In this document: positions 46,455 to 57,078 of the stretch, piece after piece
Layout: the number at the start of each line of letters is the position of its first letter
Position numbering within the stretch: position 1 is the stretch's first letter
NCBI GenBank assembly: GCA_039881145.1
Contig: JAYKKI010000039.1
Span: forward strand, 16,746,001 to 16,810,000
Reading direction: 5' to 3'
Source: Druceiella hillmani
Taxonomy: Eukaryota; Arthropoda; Insecta; Lepidoptera; Hepialidae
Length of the DNA stretch: 64,000 nucleotides
Notes under the pieces: model-generated
What the model was told of the DNA's origin: nothing
Databases searched by the model: none
What the model saw: the letters and a program-made list of their open reading frames with translations, nothing else
Translations under genes and position numbers: made by a program

Positions 46455-46970
46455 CTTTATATGAGAATTTCCCTCCTGTTTTCCAACGTAACCAAATTAT
46501 CGCAATACACGTTACTTAATTTTCGCAAGCCTAGAGTGTTATGAATTTTCGTCGAATATTGTCATTTTAGTTCTATCGCAGAAGTTTGGTAATCATTTAA
46601 TTTTAACCGTATTCTGTATGTATATTTCTTTGACTTTTATCCAAGCTGTTAGAAGTTCAACATTACGCTCAACCATGCTTTGATTTTGAAAATAATAAAA
46701 CTGTATCAAAAACTGAAATGAGATAGTATTTTAACTAAGAAATTCGCTTTTATGTGTGTTATCTTTTAAGAACATCGTATTTTCTCTATTCAGTAATTTT
46801 TCGGGAAAATTGGAATTCAGCTTTTCGATGTAATTAACCATTTTTTCACCTTTTAACTTCGAAATATTTTATATTTAAATCCTAGACTATATAAAGGTCG
46901 GAAAAACCGTGGATAAAAAGTTTTATATCGATATATTCAGACATCAAAACAGACAAAGAAACCCGCAAAC
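46455..46970. other. No gene recognised
   Basis: A+T-rich sequence with no ORF or shared repeat. Confidence 0.4.
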
Positions 46971-46974
46971 TATC

Positions 46975-47362
46975 TTTTTAGGACTCCGTACCCAAATGAA
47001 AAAAAACGGAACTCTTATAATTTTATCCCGTCCGTCTGTCCGGGGGGTCTTAGCCGGCGTTATATTGATACAATTTGGATGGTAGGTGTCTTCTATAAAT
47101 CGCTAAACAATGAAATTATGGAAAAAATAATATTAGGGCGACACACCATACGTGTAACTGAGGGATGAAAAAATCCACAATGAAATTATTAAATTTGGAT
47201 TGTAGGTGTCTTCTGCAATCACTGTACGACGAAATATGAAAAAAAAATAATATTATGGGTGGCACTCCATAAAAATCCAGTGCACACAGGCGTATGGGGT
47301 ATCGTTAGATAGGTATTTAAAAAATGATGACCAGGTTTCAAAATAACTTTTTTTTTTTAAGG
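46975..47362 (-). mobile_element. Family A-type end plus 120-bp direct duplication
   Basis: aggactccgtacccaaatg...ggaactcttataattttatc...cgtccgtctgtccgg is the complement-side form of the common 'ggaaccctaaaa' repeat end. Next, aatttggatggtaggtgtct at about 47,072 recurs at about 47,192 and is followed both times by 'tatgaaaaaaaaataatatt'-like sequence and a c(a/t)ccata box. It leads into the large inverted repeat. Confidence 0.5.
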
Positions 47363-47967
47363 CAATAGTTGGTGAGATATGCGCTTCTAACGCATAACGT
47401 TGGTGAGATATGCGCTTTAAGGCCAATAGGGCCTTAAGAAGTGTATCCCACCCCACCCCTCCTAATTTTTCAACTAACGTGTGTAACATTTGGAAAAAAA
47501 ATTAAGGTAATAGAACTTGAAATAAATTTTCAAAGAAAATTGGTTTGAATAAGATACGTTGTGTAATTTTTAAAATATGGGATATTTTCGGTATCGACCG
47601 CAGGAATCACTTGTTTTTTAGTGTCTGAAAAAAACCCAAACTTATAAGTTTAATATTGCTTAATGCTACGGAACTCTTCTTGCGCGAGTTGGACTCGCAC
47701 TTTGCCTATTTATTAACATTAGTATATATCACACACGCAAATACAAAACCTATGTATTTCAGTAACTACAAAGATATAATTAAATGCAATGCTTTTCGTT
47801 CTTTTTTCCATAAAAGAAAAAAATATGTACAACACATCTGGCGACTTAAATGTAATATCTTCTATTTTACCTATCAAAATAGGGAGAAAGGAATCCTGTT
47901 TTCTCACATTGTTATAAAAGTAAGGATGCTCTGTGTTGACTGTGAATTTATTGCGAAGTATTTACCA

Positions 47968-48160
47968 TAGGCCGGGCTAGTGGCCACAGTGGTCAAGTTA
48001 TAGTGTCTTTTTTTGGAACTGTTGGCTTAAGTCCCTAGTTCTTGTACCTACTACGTAATACCTTAATGGTCCTTGCAAATTTTGTAACTTCGGAAGTGTA
48101 CTTTCGTTGTACATTAGAGTCCAGTATACTCGTTATTGTTTCAACCCGTCCGTTTTCCAC
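47968..48160 (+). mobile_element. tRNA-derived SINE, left-arm copy
   Basis: It begins taggccgggctagtggccac. tggccacagtgg (47981-47992) is close to the RNA polymerase III A box, and ggcttaagtcc (48024-48034) is a near-consensus B box. Then follow ctagttcttgtacctactac and a body ending ttcaacccgtccg. The layout, a tRNA-like head plus an unrelated body, fits a tRNA-derived SINE. The A-to-B spacing is in the usual range. Confidence 0.55.
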
Positions 48161-48657
48161 ATTTTTTTTTTAAATTTCGGCTTAAACTTATAAAAATAAA
48201 GTAATTGGTACAGAGATCGGTTTTTCCTGCACACGAACATTACTTACGAAAAATTTACATACGACGTGGTTGTAACATGAAAAAATTACTATCAACATTC
48301 TTATTACAATAAAATTACTAAAAAAATTAAAATATTACACATAACATAATGATTTCATATTTTTTTAATAAATTGTATAATGGCTTTATTTACGAATAGT
48401 AAGTATAGACGTAGCCACGTTGTGCGGATTTATTATGTGACTGACGTTTACTTATCTTTTTTTTTTCATTTGATAGGTTTTATTCCTGGCAACATAATTA
48501 TACTTGGTTCAACCCACTTTACGAAATAATAAAAATATTACAATTTCCGCTGTTGTTATACTATTAATTTCTTGTATTTCAAAACTTCATGCACGTTATT
48601 AAAATAGTTCAAATAAAATGATATAATATTTTGTTGCTTGTAACCTCAAGAAACACC

Positions 48658-48812
48658 ATGTGGTTATAATACTAGTCTATATTTGGTGGCCACAGAGACA
48701 GGTGGCCACCAAAAACCGTTTAATTTCGTGACCAGTCTGTATTTGATGGTCACAGAGTTTGTAGTACAACAATTCTGTACCCACAAAACACAGACTAATT
48801 TTATAACCACAT
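48658..48812. repeat. Small inverted-repeat block inside the arm
   Basis: The ends tgtggttataa and ttataaccaca are complementary. Inside, ctatatttggtggccacaga, ctgtatttgatggtcacaga and gtacccacaaaacacagact are variants of one ~25-bp motif, with gtggccac palindromes. It is MITE-like, and its mirror image is in the right arm at about 49,725-49,880. Confidence 0.55.
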
Positions 48813-49159
48813 CTTTGATCTTTTTCTAAAAAAGTGTACCCAATGAAAACTATGTTAAAATGTAACCAACAATAAAATTAGCATCCAATATCCTCTCATT
48901 GCGAAAAATATGAAAATTGGGCCTAAAAGAGGATTCGGTGAAAAGTTATGCCAGGGGGTGTGTCCAGTTTAAAACGAGTTATATCCGCGTTTGGTGACGC
49001 AGGCTGACTGTTCAAGCTAAAATTTTCAACTGGAAATAATTACAGTTTCTTATGGGGATAACAAACGGTAAAGAGTGGTTCATTGCCCAATGCACTGAGT
49101 TATCTATTAGTTAATAAATAAATACATTTATTTAATATTTAAAATAATCAGAATACAAA

Positions 49160-49378
49160 ATTTAATCAAAGCCCATTTAAATAATGTGTAACGTATTATT
49201 TTGACCGCCCTTTCCGGGTTACTAATTATCGAAAGCGGGATTTGAAAATTGCACGCTTTAAGCCGATTTCTGAAACGTGCAGGCCAGTAAAGTTTTTAAA
49301 TATGTTAAGTTTTAAGCCGATTTCTGAAACGTGCAGGCCAGTAAAGTTTTTAAATATGTTAAGTACATATTTAAAAAC
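49160..49378. repeat. Spacer of the inverted repeat, holding truncated foldback S
   Basis: Of the spacer, 49189-49381 (which overlaps the first 3 bp of the right arm) is identical to 51177-51369. It holds two 54-bp tandem copies of tttaagccgatttctgaaac + gtgcaggccagtaaagtttt + taaatatgttaagt and then turns back (acatatttaaaaacttt). It stops where the right arm begins. The complete palindromic version is at 51,212-51,434. Confidence 0.95.
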
Positions 49379-51174
49379 TTTGTATTCTGATTATTTTAAA
49401 TATTAAATAAATGTATTTATTTATTAACTAATAGATAACTCAGTGCATTGGGCAATGAACCACTCTTTACCGTTTGTTATCCCCATAAGAAACTGTAATT
49501 ATTTCCAGTTGAAAATTTTAGCTTGAACAGTCAGCCTGCGTCACCAAACGCGGATATAACTCGTTTTAAACTGGACACACCCCCTGGCATAACTTTTCAC
49601 CGAATCCTCTTTTAGGCCCAATTTTCATATTTTTCGCAATGAGAGGATATTGGATGCTAATTTTATTGTTGGTTACATTTTAACATAGTTTTCATTGGGT
49701 ACACTTTTTTAGAAAAAGATCAAAGATGTGGTTATAAAATTAGTCTGTGTTTTGTGGGTACAGAATTGTTGTACTACAAACTCTGTGACCATCAAATACA
49801 GACTGGTCACGAAATTAAACGGTTTTTGGTGGCCACCTGTCTCTGTGGCCACCAAATATAGACTAGTATTATAACCACATGGTGTTTCTTGAGGTTACAA
49901 GCAACAAAATATTATATCATTTTATTTGAACTATTTTAATAACGTGCATGAAGTTTTGAAATACAAGAAATTAATAGTATAACAACAGCGGAAATTGTAA
50001 TATTTTTATTATTTCGTAAAGTGGGTTGAACCAAGTATAATTATGTTGCCAGGAATAAAACCTATCAAATGAAAAAAAAAAGATAAGTAAACGTCAGTCA
50101 CATAATAAATCCGCACAACGTGGCTACGTCTATACTTACTATTCGTAAATAAAGCCATTATACAATTTATTAAAAAAATATGAAATCATTATGTTATGTG
50201 TAATATTTTAATTTTTTTAGTAATTTTATTGTAATAAGAATGTTGATAGTAATTTTTTCATGTTACAACCACGTCGTATGTAAATTTTTCGTAAGTAATG
50301 TTCGTGTGCAGGAAAAACCGATCTCTGTACCAATTACTTTATTTTTATAAGTTTAAGCCGAAATTTAAAAAAAAAATGTGGAAAACGGACGGGTTGAAAC
50401 AATAACGAGTATACTGGACTCTAATGTACAACAAAAGTACACTTCCGAAGTTACAAAATTTGCAAGGACCATTAAGGTATTACGTAGTAGGTACAAGAAC
50501 TAGGGACTTAAGCCAACAGTTCCAAAAAAAGACACTATAACTTGACCACTGTGGCCACTAGCCCGGCCTATGGTAAATACTTCGCAATAAATTCACAGTC
50601 AACACAGAGCATCCTTACTTTTATAACAATGTGAGAAAACAGGATTCCTTTCTCCCTATTTTGATAGGTAAAATAGAAGATATTACATTTAAGTCGCCAG
50701 ATGTGTTGTACATATTTTTTTCTTTTATGGAAAAAAGAACGAAAAGCATTGCATTTAATTATATCTTTGTAGTTACTGAAATACATAGGTTTTGTATTTG
50801 CGTGTGTGATATATACTAATGTTAATAAATAGGCAAAGTGCGAGTCCAACTCGCGCACGAAGAGTTCCGTAGCATTAAGCAATATTAAACTTATAAGTTT
50901 GTATTTTTCAGACACTAAAAAAACAAGTGATTCCTGCGGTCGATATCGAAAATATCCCATATTTTAAAAATTACACAACGTATCTTATTCAAACCAATTT
51001 TCTTTGAAAATTTATTTCAAGTTCTATTACCTTAATTTTTTTTCCAAATGTTACACACGTTAGTTGAAAAATTAGGAGGGGTGGGGTGGGATACACTTCT
51101 TAAGGCCCTATTGGCCTTAAAGCGCATATCTCACCAACGTTATGCGTTAGAAGCGCATATCTCACCAACTATTG
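49379..51174 (-). repeat. Right arm of 3.8-kb inverted repeat
   Basis: It is the inverted copy of 47363-49159. The junction with the spacer shares three bases (ttt) between the end of S (aaaaacttt) and the start of the arm (tttgtattctg), which is microhomology. The arm ends at ctcaccaactattgg, two bases before the second S copy. The 130-codon minus ORF at 50960-50568 is the mirror of the left-arm ORF, lengthened by a frame-changing difference near 47,611-47,637, and is not a gene. Confidence 0.97.
50377..50569 (-). mobile_element. tRNA-derived SINE, right-arm copy
   Basis: This is the mirror image of 47968-48160 with one visible difference (about 48105/50432). It was duplicated with the arm, not inserted independently. 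Confidence 0.55.
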
Positions 51175-51176
51175 GT

Positions 51177-51434
51177 TAACGTATTATTTTGACCGCCCTT
51201 TCCGGGTTACTAATTATCGAAAGCGGGATTTGAAAATTGCACGCTTTAAGCCGATTTCTGAAACGTGCAGGCCAGTAAAGTTTTTAAATATGTTAAGTTT
51301 TAAGCCGATTTCTGAAACGTGCAGGCCAGTAAAGTTTTTAAATATGTTAAGTACATATTTAAAAACTTTACTGGCCTGCACGTTTCAGAAATCGGCTTAA
51401 AACGTGCAATTTTCAAATCTCGCTTTCGATAATT
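51177..51434. mobile_element. Foldback element S/F, complete copy
   Basis: 51177-51369 repeats the spacer segment exactly. From aattatcgaaagcg (51212) to cgctttcgataatt (51434) the element is palindromic: ttgaaaattgcacgctttaa + gccgatttctgaaacgtgca on the left faces cctgcacgtttcagaaatcg + gcttaaaacgtgcaattttc on the right. The left arm has an internal 54-bp tandem duplication. It is non-coding and MITE-like. It is the likely site where replication turned round to make the inverted repeat. Confidence 0.85.
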
Positions 51435-51639
51435 TGCCTAAATAACGAAACAAAATTCACGATATTTACATTTGGCGCAGTTTTATCTTTTGCTTTGCAC
51501 ACTTATTTGTTTTACATGAGTGAGCTGATTTGATGTGCCAAATTCGCCATGGCCAACTGGCGTCATATGAAAAACGATTCAAGGTTTTTAGCACAGTAGG
51601 AGGCTACCGTGCATTGTTTAACAAATTATCTAAATTATT

Positions 51640-52510
51640 TATTGGCTTTGATATTTAATTTCTGAATGTTTGATTATATCGACTATTAAAGTTTCCAGTT
51701 GTATTAAAACTTTGGCTACCAGTATTTTTACGTTCGATATTCAAATGTTTGATTCCATTAACTATTAAAGTATGCAGCTGTACTGAAAGGTTGGCTATCG
51801 ACTATTGAAAGTTTCTAGTTGCATTAAAACTTTGGCTATCAGTGTTTTTACGTTCGATATTCAAATTTTTGTTTTTATTAACTATTAAAGTATGCAGCTG
51901 TACTGAAAGGTTGGCTATCGACTATTGACAGTTTCTAGTTGTATTAAAATTTTGGCTACCACTGTTTTTACGTTCGATATTCAAATTTTTGATTCCATTA
52001 ACTATTAAAGTATGCAGCTGTACTGAAAGGTTGGCTATCATTGTCTTTATATTCCATATTTCATTTTTCAATTCTTGATTCCATTTAAAATCTGCAGCTA
52101 AATTGAAACTCCGGCTGTCGGTGTTTTTATATTCGATACTCAAATTTTCAATTTTTAATTATATTGACTGTTAAAGTCTGCACTTGTGTTGAAAGTTTTG
52201 CGATAAGTGTTTTTATATTCTATATATAAATTTAAATTTTTTTATTCCATTAACTATTAAAGTCTGCAGCTGTATTGTTATTGTTTTAATATTTTACTTA
52301 GGTTTATTGTTACTGTTTTAATAACTTAGGTTGTCAATGCTTTAATATTCCATATTTCATTTTTCAATTCTCAATTCCATTGCCTATTAAAGTTTGCAGC
52401 TGTATTGAAACTTAGGCTGTCAGTGTTTAAATATTTGATATCGTAAATGTAATTTTTCAATTCTCAATTCCATTCACTTTTAAGTTTGTAGTTGTAAATA
52501 TTTTATAAAC
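51640..52510. repeat. ~80-bp degenerate array with a 120-bp higher-order unit
   Basis: actattaaagtatgcagctg + tactgaaaggttggctatcg recurs at 51761, 51881 and 52001, exactly 120 bp apart (units about 95% alike). Each 120-bp unit is a full monomer plus a partial one (tttctagttg-attaaaactttggct). To the right the monomers become single, ~80-90 bp and more diverged (cattaactattaaagtctgc + agctgtattg). The 73-codon minus ORF is a by-product. Confidence 0.9.
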
Positions 52511-52514
52511 CTAA

Positions 52515-53580
52515 TGGCGTTTAGATTCTTGCACAAAAATGTATTACTTTTTAGTTTCATTTATTAAGCCATTGTGGTATTAATAAGAAAAATACCAAAA
52601 ATTCAGAACCTATAGTGTTTATTTTATTAGGTACTGCAAATCGAAATTCATATAAGAATTATATTTATTTCCAAATAAATGTTTATAGTTTTCGACTTAA
52701 TCGATACATTTATATTTAATGAATGGTCTTGAAATCGATAGATAATAATATAAATTATATAATATATATTGATTCGTGAATTGTCCTCCGAAGACTGATA
52801 AACATTCAAAAGTGATAAAAAAGAAAAAAGTACCTGTTAATGTATTTTTATTGGAATAAGTGCACTTAGCAAAAATTAATTTTTGACTGCTCTCCATTAT
52901 TTAACTGAAAGTATATTTATACCACATATTGTTTTGTATAGTTCAAAATCTAGCTCATTTTATGACTGTTTTTTTAAAAAAAATCATATATTTTCAACGA
53001 ATAATTTGTCATAGTTTTTCGACTTGTTTCGCAAATTATTAGTTTTCACACATTGAACAAAAAAGGAACATAAAAAAGTTAAAAACACGAAAAAATAATG
53101 TTAAAATTTGACATTTGACAAGTGTAAAAACACATAAATCAACTTTTTCTAATCCTTTATAACTATATGTACGCCACTCTTACGGGCATTTTAATTAACA
53201 AAAAACAACTGTAAAAAAACTACTGTTGCTAATGTACACTTACATCGTCTTTTTAATTTTTAACATTAAATCAATCTTACGCTTGAGTACTATTGAAAAA
53301 GGAGCGAATATTTAATACTTAATAAATATTTGATATACTTAACAATACATAATTAAGAAAATCAATTAAAATTCACTTTTATTTGATTTTCAATTAAAAA
53401 AAAAGTTCGAAAACATCGGGAATAAAATCAAGTAAAATGTGCAAAATAATTCAAAATTGGAATAAAGAACGCATAACACAGATATTTTTTTTTCTAAAGG
53501 CAACTTGTGTCAAAAATAATTTATTGCCATTTATAATTTATTTACCTTTCACTTGCATAGCAGCTGAACTTTTGTCATTT
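52515..53580. other. No gene recognised
   Basis: A+T-rich with homopolymer runs. The 66-codon minus ORF (52897-52697) has no motif. Confidence 0.4.
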
Positions 53581-53589
53581 CCTATTTGA

Positions 53590-53799
53590 TTGCCACCAAC
53601 CGCCACACGCGCTGTCATCCTCGACAAATATGGACAGTATGTCAATAACAATAAACTGTATTGTCATCTATGCAGATATAACCACACTTTTATCAAAGAG
53701 CACAAATATATAATAATAGAAAAATTCTCTTCAGTAACGTTTTCACACGTGATTTGTACTTGTACACTTCCTTTAGTAGCTATGTCTACTGCGTTGTAG
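53590..53799 (+). pseudogene. Possible hAT-type transposase N-terminus (BED-like finger), eroded
   Basis: This 69-codon open stretch reads RAVILDKYGQYVNNNKLYCH followed by LCRYNHTFIKEHKYI. The order 'KYG-Y...NN-L-C-LC...H...K.H' resembles the start of hAT-superfamily transposases and related BED zinc-finger proteins (KYG....D-KLFCK-C), with one CxxC pair and His residues downstream. The second half is not recognisable and no DDE or dimerisation domain follows. The 5' bases are GC-richer than the surroundings. It may also be chance. Confidence 0.3.
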
Positions 53800-53804
53800 G
53801 TACT

Positions 53805-54115
53805 TTAAATAATAAACAATTATTTAAATTTGACACATCAGTATTTTTTCTCTTATTTTTATATAATGTATATTATTTATTTACATATAAAAATCAACCG
53901 ACAATGGCACAATCATTTAAGACACTTTGATTATATTTTAAATTATTATTTTGCGTTTTTCAAATCTTGTTTATAGTTTAAATAAAAAAAAAACGTGCAT
54001 CCGAAAACAAAAACAAATTCACATTGAGAAAATCAAACCATAAACAAAAATTCAAAAAAGGAACGCATAATTTAGAATATTTTTTTTAAAAGGCATCTTC
54101 ACTTGAAATTTTCGA
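53805..54115. other. No gene recognised
   Basis: A+T-rich without features. Confidence 0.4.
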
Positions 54116-54119
54116 ATTT

Positions 54120-54400
54120 CGAACATGTGACAGGCTGGCGCCGCCGACACAGCATTCCAAAAACTCGATCCGTAGCGTAAATAAAATAATAAACTTGACG
54201 ACGCGCGAATGAACGCATTCGATATAATAATGTGGTAATACAACGATAATAATATAAATAACATCCAGAGGAACAAGAAGCCGCGACCACTTCGCTAGCG
54301 GCCCGGATCGGACTGCCGATTCGAACCATATAAAACCGAACGTAAAAAGCGCGGCGCCAACATGGTCTAACACATAGTGACGTGCCCGACGTTTAAAAAC
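54120..54400. promoter_or_regulatory. CpG-rich block 1, promoter-like
   Basis: It is rich in CG (gctggcgccgccgacacagc, gacgacgcgcgaatgaac, cgctagcggcccggatcgga, aaagcgcggcgccaacatgg) and contains ccatataaaaccg, a TATA-like box. Three minus ORFs overlap in different frames, none recognisable, which argues against coding. With the second CpG block 600-800 bp away it could mark a promoter region or an untranslated first exon of a gene outside the window. Confidence 0.3.
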
Positions 54401-54404
54401 TCGA

Positions 54405-54980
54405 TCATTGTTTTTTATTATTTATGTTTTATTTATGAGATTGGTTGTTACTGTAATTATTGCTCTAGTGCAAGATTGTTGCGAGATTATCTTCAAAGAA
54501 ATGTTATGATTCTGTTTGTGCTGTAGTTGTTTTAAATAGCGTTGTTTGATTTTTATTTCTTGTTTTTTGTTTTTAACGCACTGATGTTCGCTATAATTAT
54601 AAAGAGTGACTTAGGATTTAATAAATGTCATTATTCTTTCCGATTGTTTTAATCAAACTTGTTTACGTATTAATTTTAATTTATACACTTCAATAAATAC
54701 ACGAATTTGACTATTAACATATTGTAGTAATTACGTTAACATTTATCTTTTATTATAAAGTATAATATAAATTAAATTGGTTTATTGTCCTATTTATACT
54801 GTTTGCCACCGGAGTGACTTTCGTAACGACACGGAGCCCAAATAAATGTTAAACATAATTTTATTGTTATAATTTTTTTAATTATATAACAGATATTTAT
54901 AATAAAAGCAGGGACGTAACAGTTATTCAAGTTGAAACAAATTATTAGCGAAAATTATATCGATATTAATGATGCTCAAT
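54405..54980. other. No gene recognised between CpG blocks
   Basis: A+T-rich. At about 54,802-54,850 there is a short GC-richer phrase (tgccaccggagtgactttcg...acacggagcccaaataaa). Confidence 0.35.
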
Positions 54981-54984
54981 CGAT

Positions 54985-55170
54985 CGATAGCGCCAAAAAT
55001 GTCTCTAATCGCATCACTAGGCGTGCAAAGACAGCCGGTCGCGTCTGTTGGCTCGATCGCAGCTCGCATAGTGTGGCGCTCGCTATTTGTGGTAGTGTGA
55101 ACCGTACACGGTGGCGCCGTTCGGCTTACGGAGCGTAGCGTCGATCGTGCGTGTGTGGTCGCTCTTATAA
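54985..55170. promoter_or_regulatory. CpG-rich block 2
   Basis: gccggtcgcgtctgttggct + cgatcgcagctcgc, then accgtacacggtggcgccgt + tcggcttacggagcgtagcg + tcgatcgtgcg. Open frames exist on both strands at once (54932-55138 plus, 55189-54923 minus), a common by-product of CG-rich DNA. Neither has a domain. Cgatcga palindromes recur (about 54,981, 55,054 and 55,143). Confidence 0.3.
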
Positions 55171-55174
55171 TTTT

Positions 55175-56140
55175 AATTGATAAGTACATTAGACTAATTA
55201 GACGCGGTTAAGATACTATTGCGTATTTGTTTGTGCCAATGTAATTTTTTTTATTTGGCGTTTGATGGATGCAACGACATTGCTTTAAGACGGTGTCCGT
55301 CAAATGAGGCCACTTCTATGAAACACTTTTATTATATTTGCTCGTCTTTGTGGATACATATGTGGGCACTGTCATAAACTATGTGGTCTTATTGAGACCA
55401 TTTTTTGTCCGCCACCCCTTATCATCCCCTTTTGCTGGAATGCAGTTTTTTTTTGTTTTAAAAGGCATTTTACTATGTTATATTACTCATAATTCTTTGT
55501 TTTGTCAAAATTATTTCAAATTGTAGTATATTAAAGTAAATGAAACCGATCGCTAGGAAATAAGACAAGTTAAATAGTACCCTTATTTAATTTCCACTGG
55601 TTAAAACTATTTATTTAACTGGATAAAAAAATTACAACGGTTCCAGTAGTGTATATGTTTGCTAAAAACCACGACTTATAAAAATGTTAATGTGTGTCAC
55701 CAGGCTCTAACTTAAATTTGCCCTAACTTGAACTACAAGTTAATTTTCACTTAATGAACGAGCCAATAGTTGCATATACTCTATTTAGTTATCGGGATCC
55801 TAGCATTTAATTATTTTAATTAGTAATATGTTTTTGATAGACTTCCTGATAGAAAAAAATAACCATAAAAAACAATGATATTATTATGTTTTGCAAACAT
55901 TCTAATAGTTTGTTCCAAATAGCGTAACGCAAAAATAATTACAAAATTAAGAAATAAAAGTTTTCGTTTTTTTTTAATTGGATGAAATCTAAACTATTTT
56001 ATTAATGCTAGCAAGCGTTTTATTTTATTAAAAATTAAGTTACTTGGCATGCATATTCACACCACGTTACAGAAAGTGATTTATATTAGTTACTATATTT
56101 ATAGAATTGTTGACCAATTTAAAAAAAAATACCTGCTCTG
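55175..56140. other. No gene recognised
   Basis: The 62-codon plus ORF (55338-55526) has no motif. The rest is A+T-rich. Confidence 0.4.
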
Positions 56141-56143
56141 GGC

Positions 56144-56286
56144 CCCTCAACTTTACAAACAAAGCGTCGTTCTATCCGACCTTCACTAGAGCAACCCTCA
56201 GTCTTATAAACGAAGCGTTGCATCCGACGTTACTAAAACATCCCTCAACCTTACAGACAAAGCATTGTATCCGACCATCATTAAAA
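56144..56286. repeat. ~48-bp tandem repeat, 3 copies
   Basis: ccctcaactttacaaacaaa..., ccctcagtcttataaacgaa... and ccctcaaccttacagacaaa... start at 56144, 56195 and 56242. Each continues gcgt-gt-tatccgacc-tcactaaa. The plus ORF that spans it reflects the repeat only. Confidence 0.85.
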
Positions 56287-56304
56287 TGAAATAAGTGCAA
56301 AATT

Positions 56305-56645
56305 GATAAAAATAGCAATCTTACATCTTAATATAAAAATATCTCACCAGTTTCCCTTTCTTTGTTTTTTTTCAAACGTTAATTCACATATTCAAATATA
56401 CATTTGACGGACTTATTACTACATGAGCAAGTTCACCACAATGGTTATATTTGAAAAACAATTAATATCATGTGTAAAAAATAGCAATCTTACATCTTAA
56501 TATGAAAATATCTCATCAGTGGGAAACTTTATTTGTATTTTTTAATTCAAACGTTAATACACATATTCAAATATACATTTGACGGACTTATTGCTACATG
56601 AGCAAGTTCACAACAATGCTTATATTTGAAAAAAAAATTAATATT
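56305..56645. repeat. 169-bp tandem duplication
   Basis: aatagcaatcttacatctta begins at 56311 and 56480. Both copies have aaaatatctca-cagt, tcaaacgttaat-cacatat, acatttgacggacttatt + ctacatgagcaagttcac and ttatatttgaaaaa. About 90% alike. Confidence 0.93.
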
Positions 56646-56779
56646 ACGGTGCACTTTTATGAACCTACCCTGATTATTATTGAATTAACAAACGACAATG
56701 CTTTTTTAAAAAGAAAAAACCTTACATTAAAAAATAAATGACAAGTCAACACACATATTTCAAAAATACAAATCTTGGC

Positions 56780-57045
56780 CTGGCATAGTTGAAGAAAGGG
56801 TAAGATGAAATCAAGTCGGGGAAGGAATAAAGGATCAAGAAAGGAAAGAACTTTTTCAACCGACTTATGAAAAAATTTATAGAGAACAAGTTCCTGGAGT
56901 TAGGCTCCATTGAGTCTATAGTTTTGTGGCCTCTGGACGTGAGAATTTCATAAAAACTGGTTTTATATTTGGGAAAAAGGAGATTGAGCAGGTTTTTACA
57001 GTATAATTAAAAACCTAGACCATGAGCAGATAAGTAAATGAACCA
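56780..57045 (-). pseudogene. Non-LTR retrotransposon 3' end (C-terminus of RT ORF), fragment
   Basis: The minus strand reads CKNLLNLLFPKYKTSFYEIL (with one frame break) followed by DSMEPNSRNLFSINFFISRL and KKFF. This fits the C-terminal pattern of jockey/CR1-like elements: LL.(I)P..KT.FY....., LWNSLP..LRN..S(I)..FK.RLK.F(F/L), here with the LWN tryptophan lost. The same end in better shape is at 57,950-58,555. No full RT domain is left. Confidence 0.55.
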
Positions 57046-57078
57046 GTTTCCAATATATTTTAAGTATTTGGATTATTA

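Larger units (their letters stand above)
47363..49159 (+). repeat. Left arm of 3.8-kb inverted repeat
   Basis: This arm is complementary, over about 1,797 bp, to 49379-51174. The few differences I see by reading both arms are at 47591 (g/a), the T-run near 47611-47616, the A-run/ccc near 47627-47637, 47680 (t/g) and 48105 (c/t). Identity is therefore above 99%. It contains a doubled gttggtgagatatgcgctt, a SINE-like block and a small palindromic block (48,658-48,812, catgtggttataat...attttataaccacatc). The 104-codon ORF at 47656-47970 reads through ordinary repeat sequence (gcgcgagttggactcgcac) and is not supported as a gene. Confidence 0.97.

Noticed and set aside
47656..50960. The longest ORFs of the window (104 and 130 codons) with identical proteins on opposite strands
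   Set aside because: They are mirror copies in the inverted repeat and read through noncoding repeat motifs (gcgcgagttggactcgcac) and into a SINE head. No domain is present.
54923..55189. Overlapping ORFs on both strands in CpG block 2
   Set aside because: Simultaneous open frames on both strands are typical of CG-rich noise, and neither protein is recognisable.
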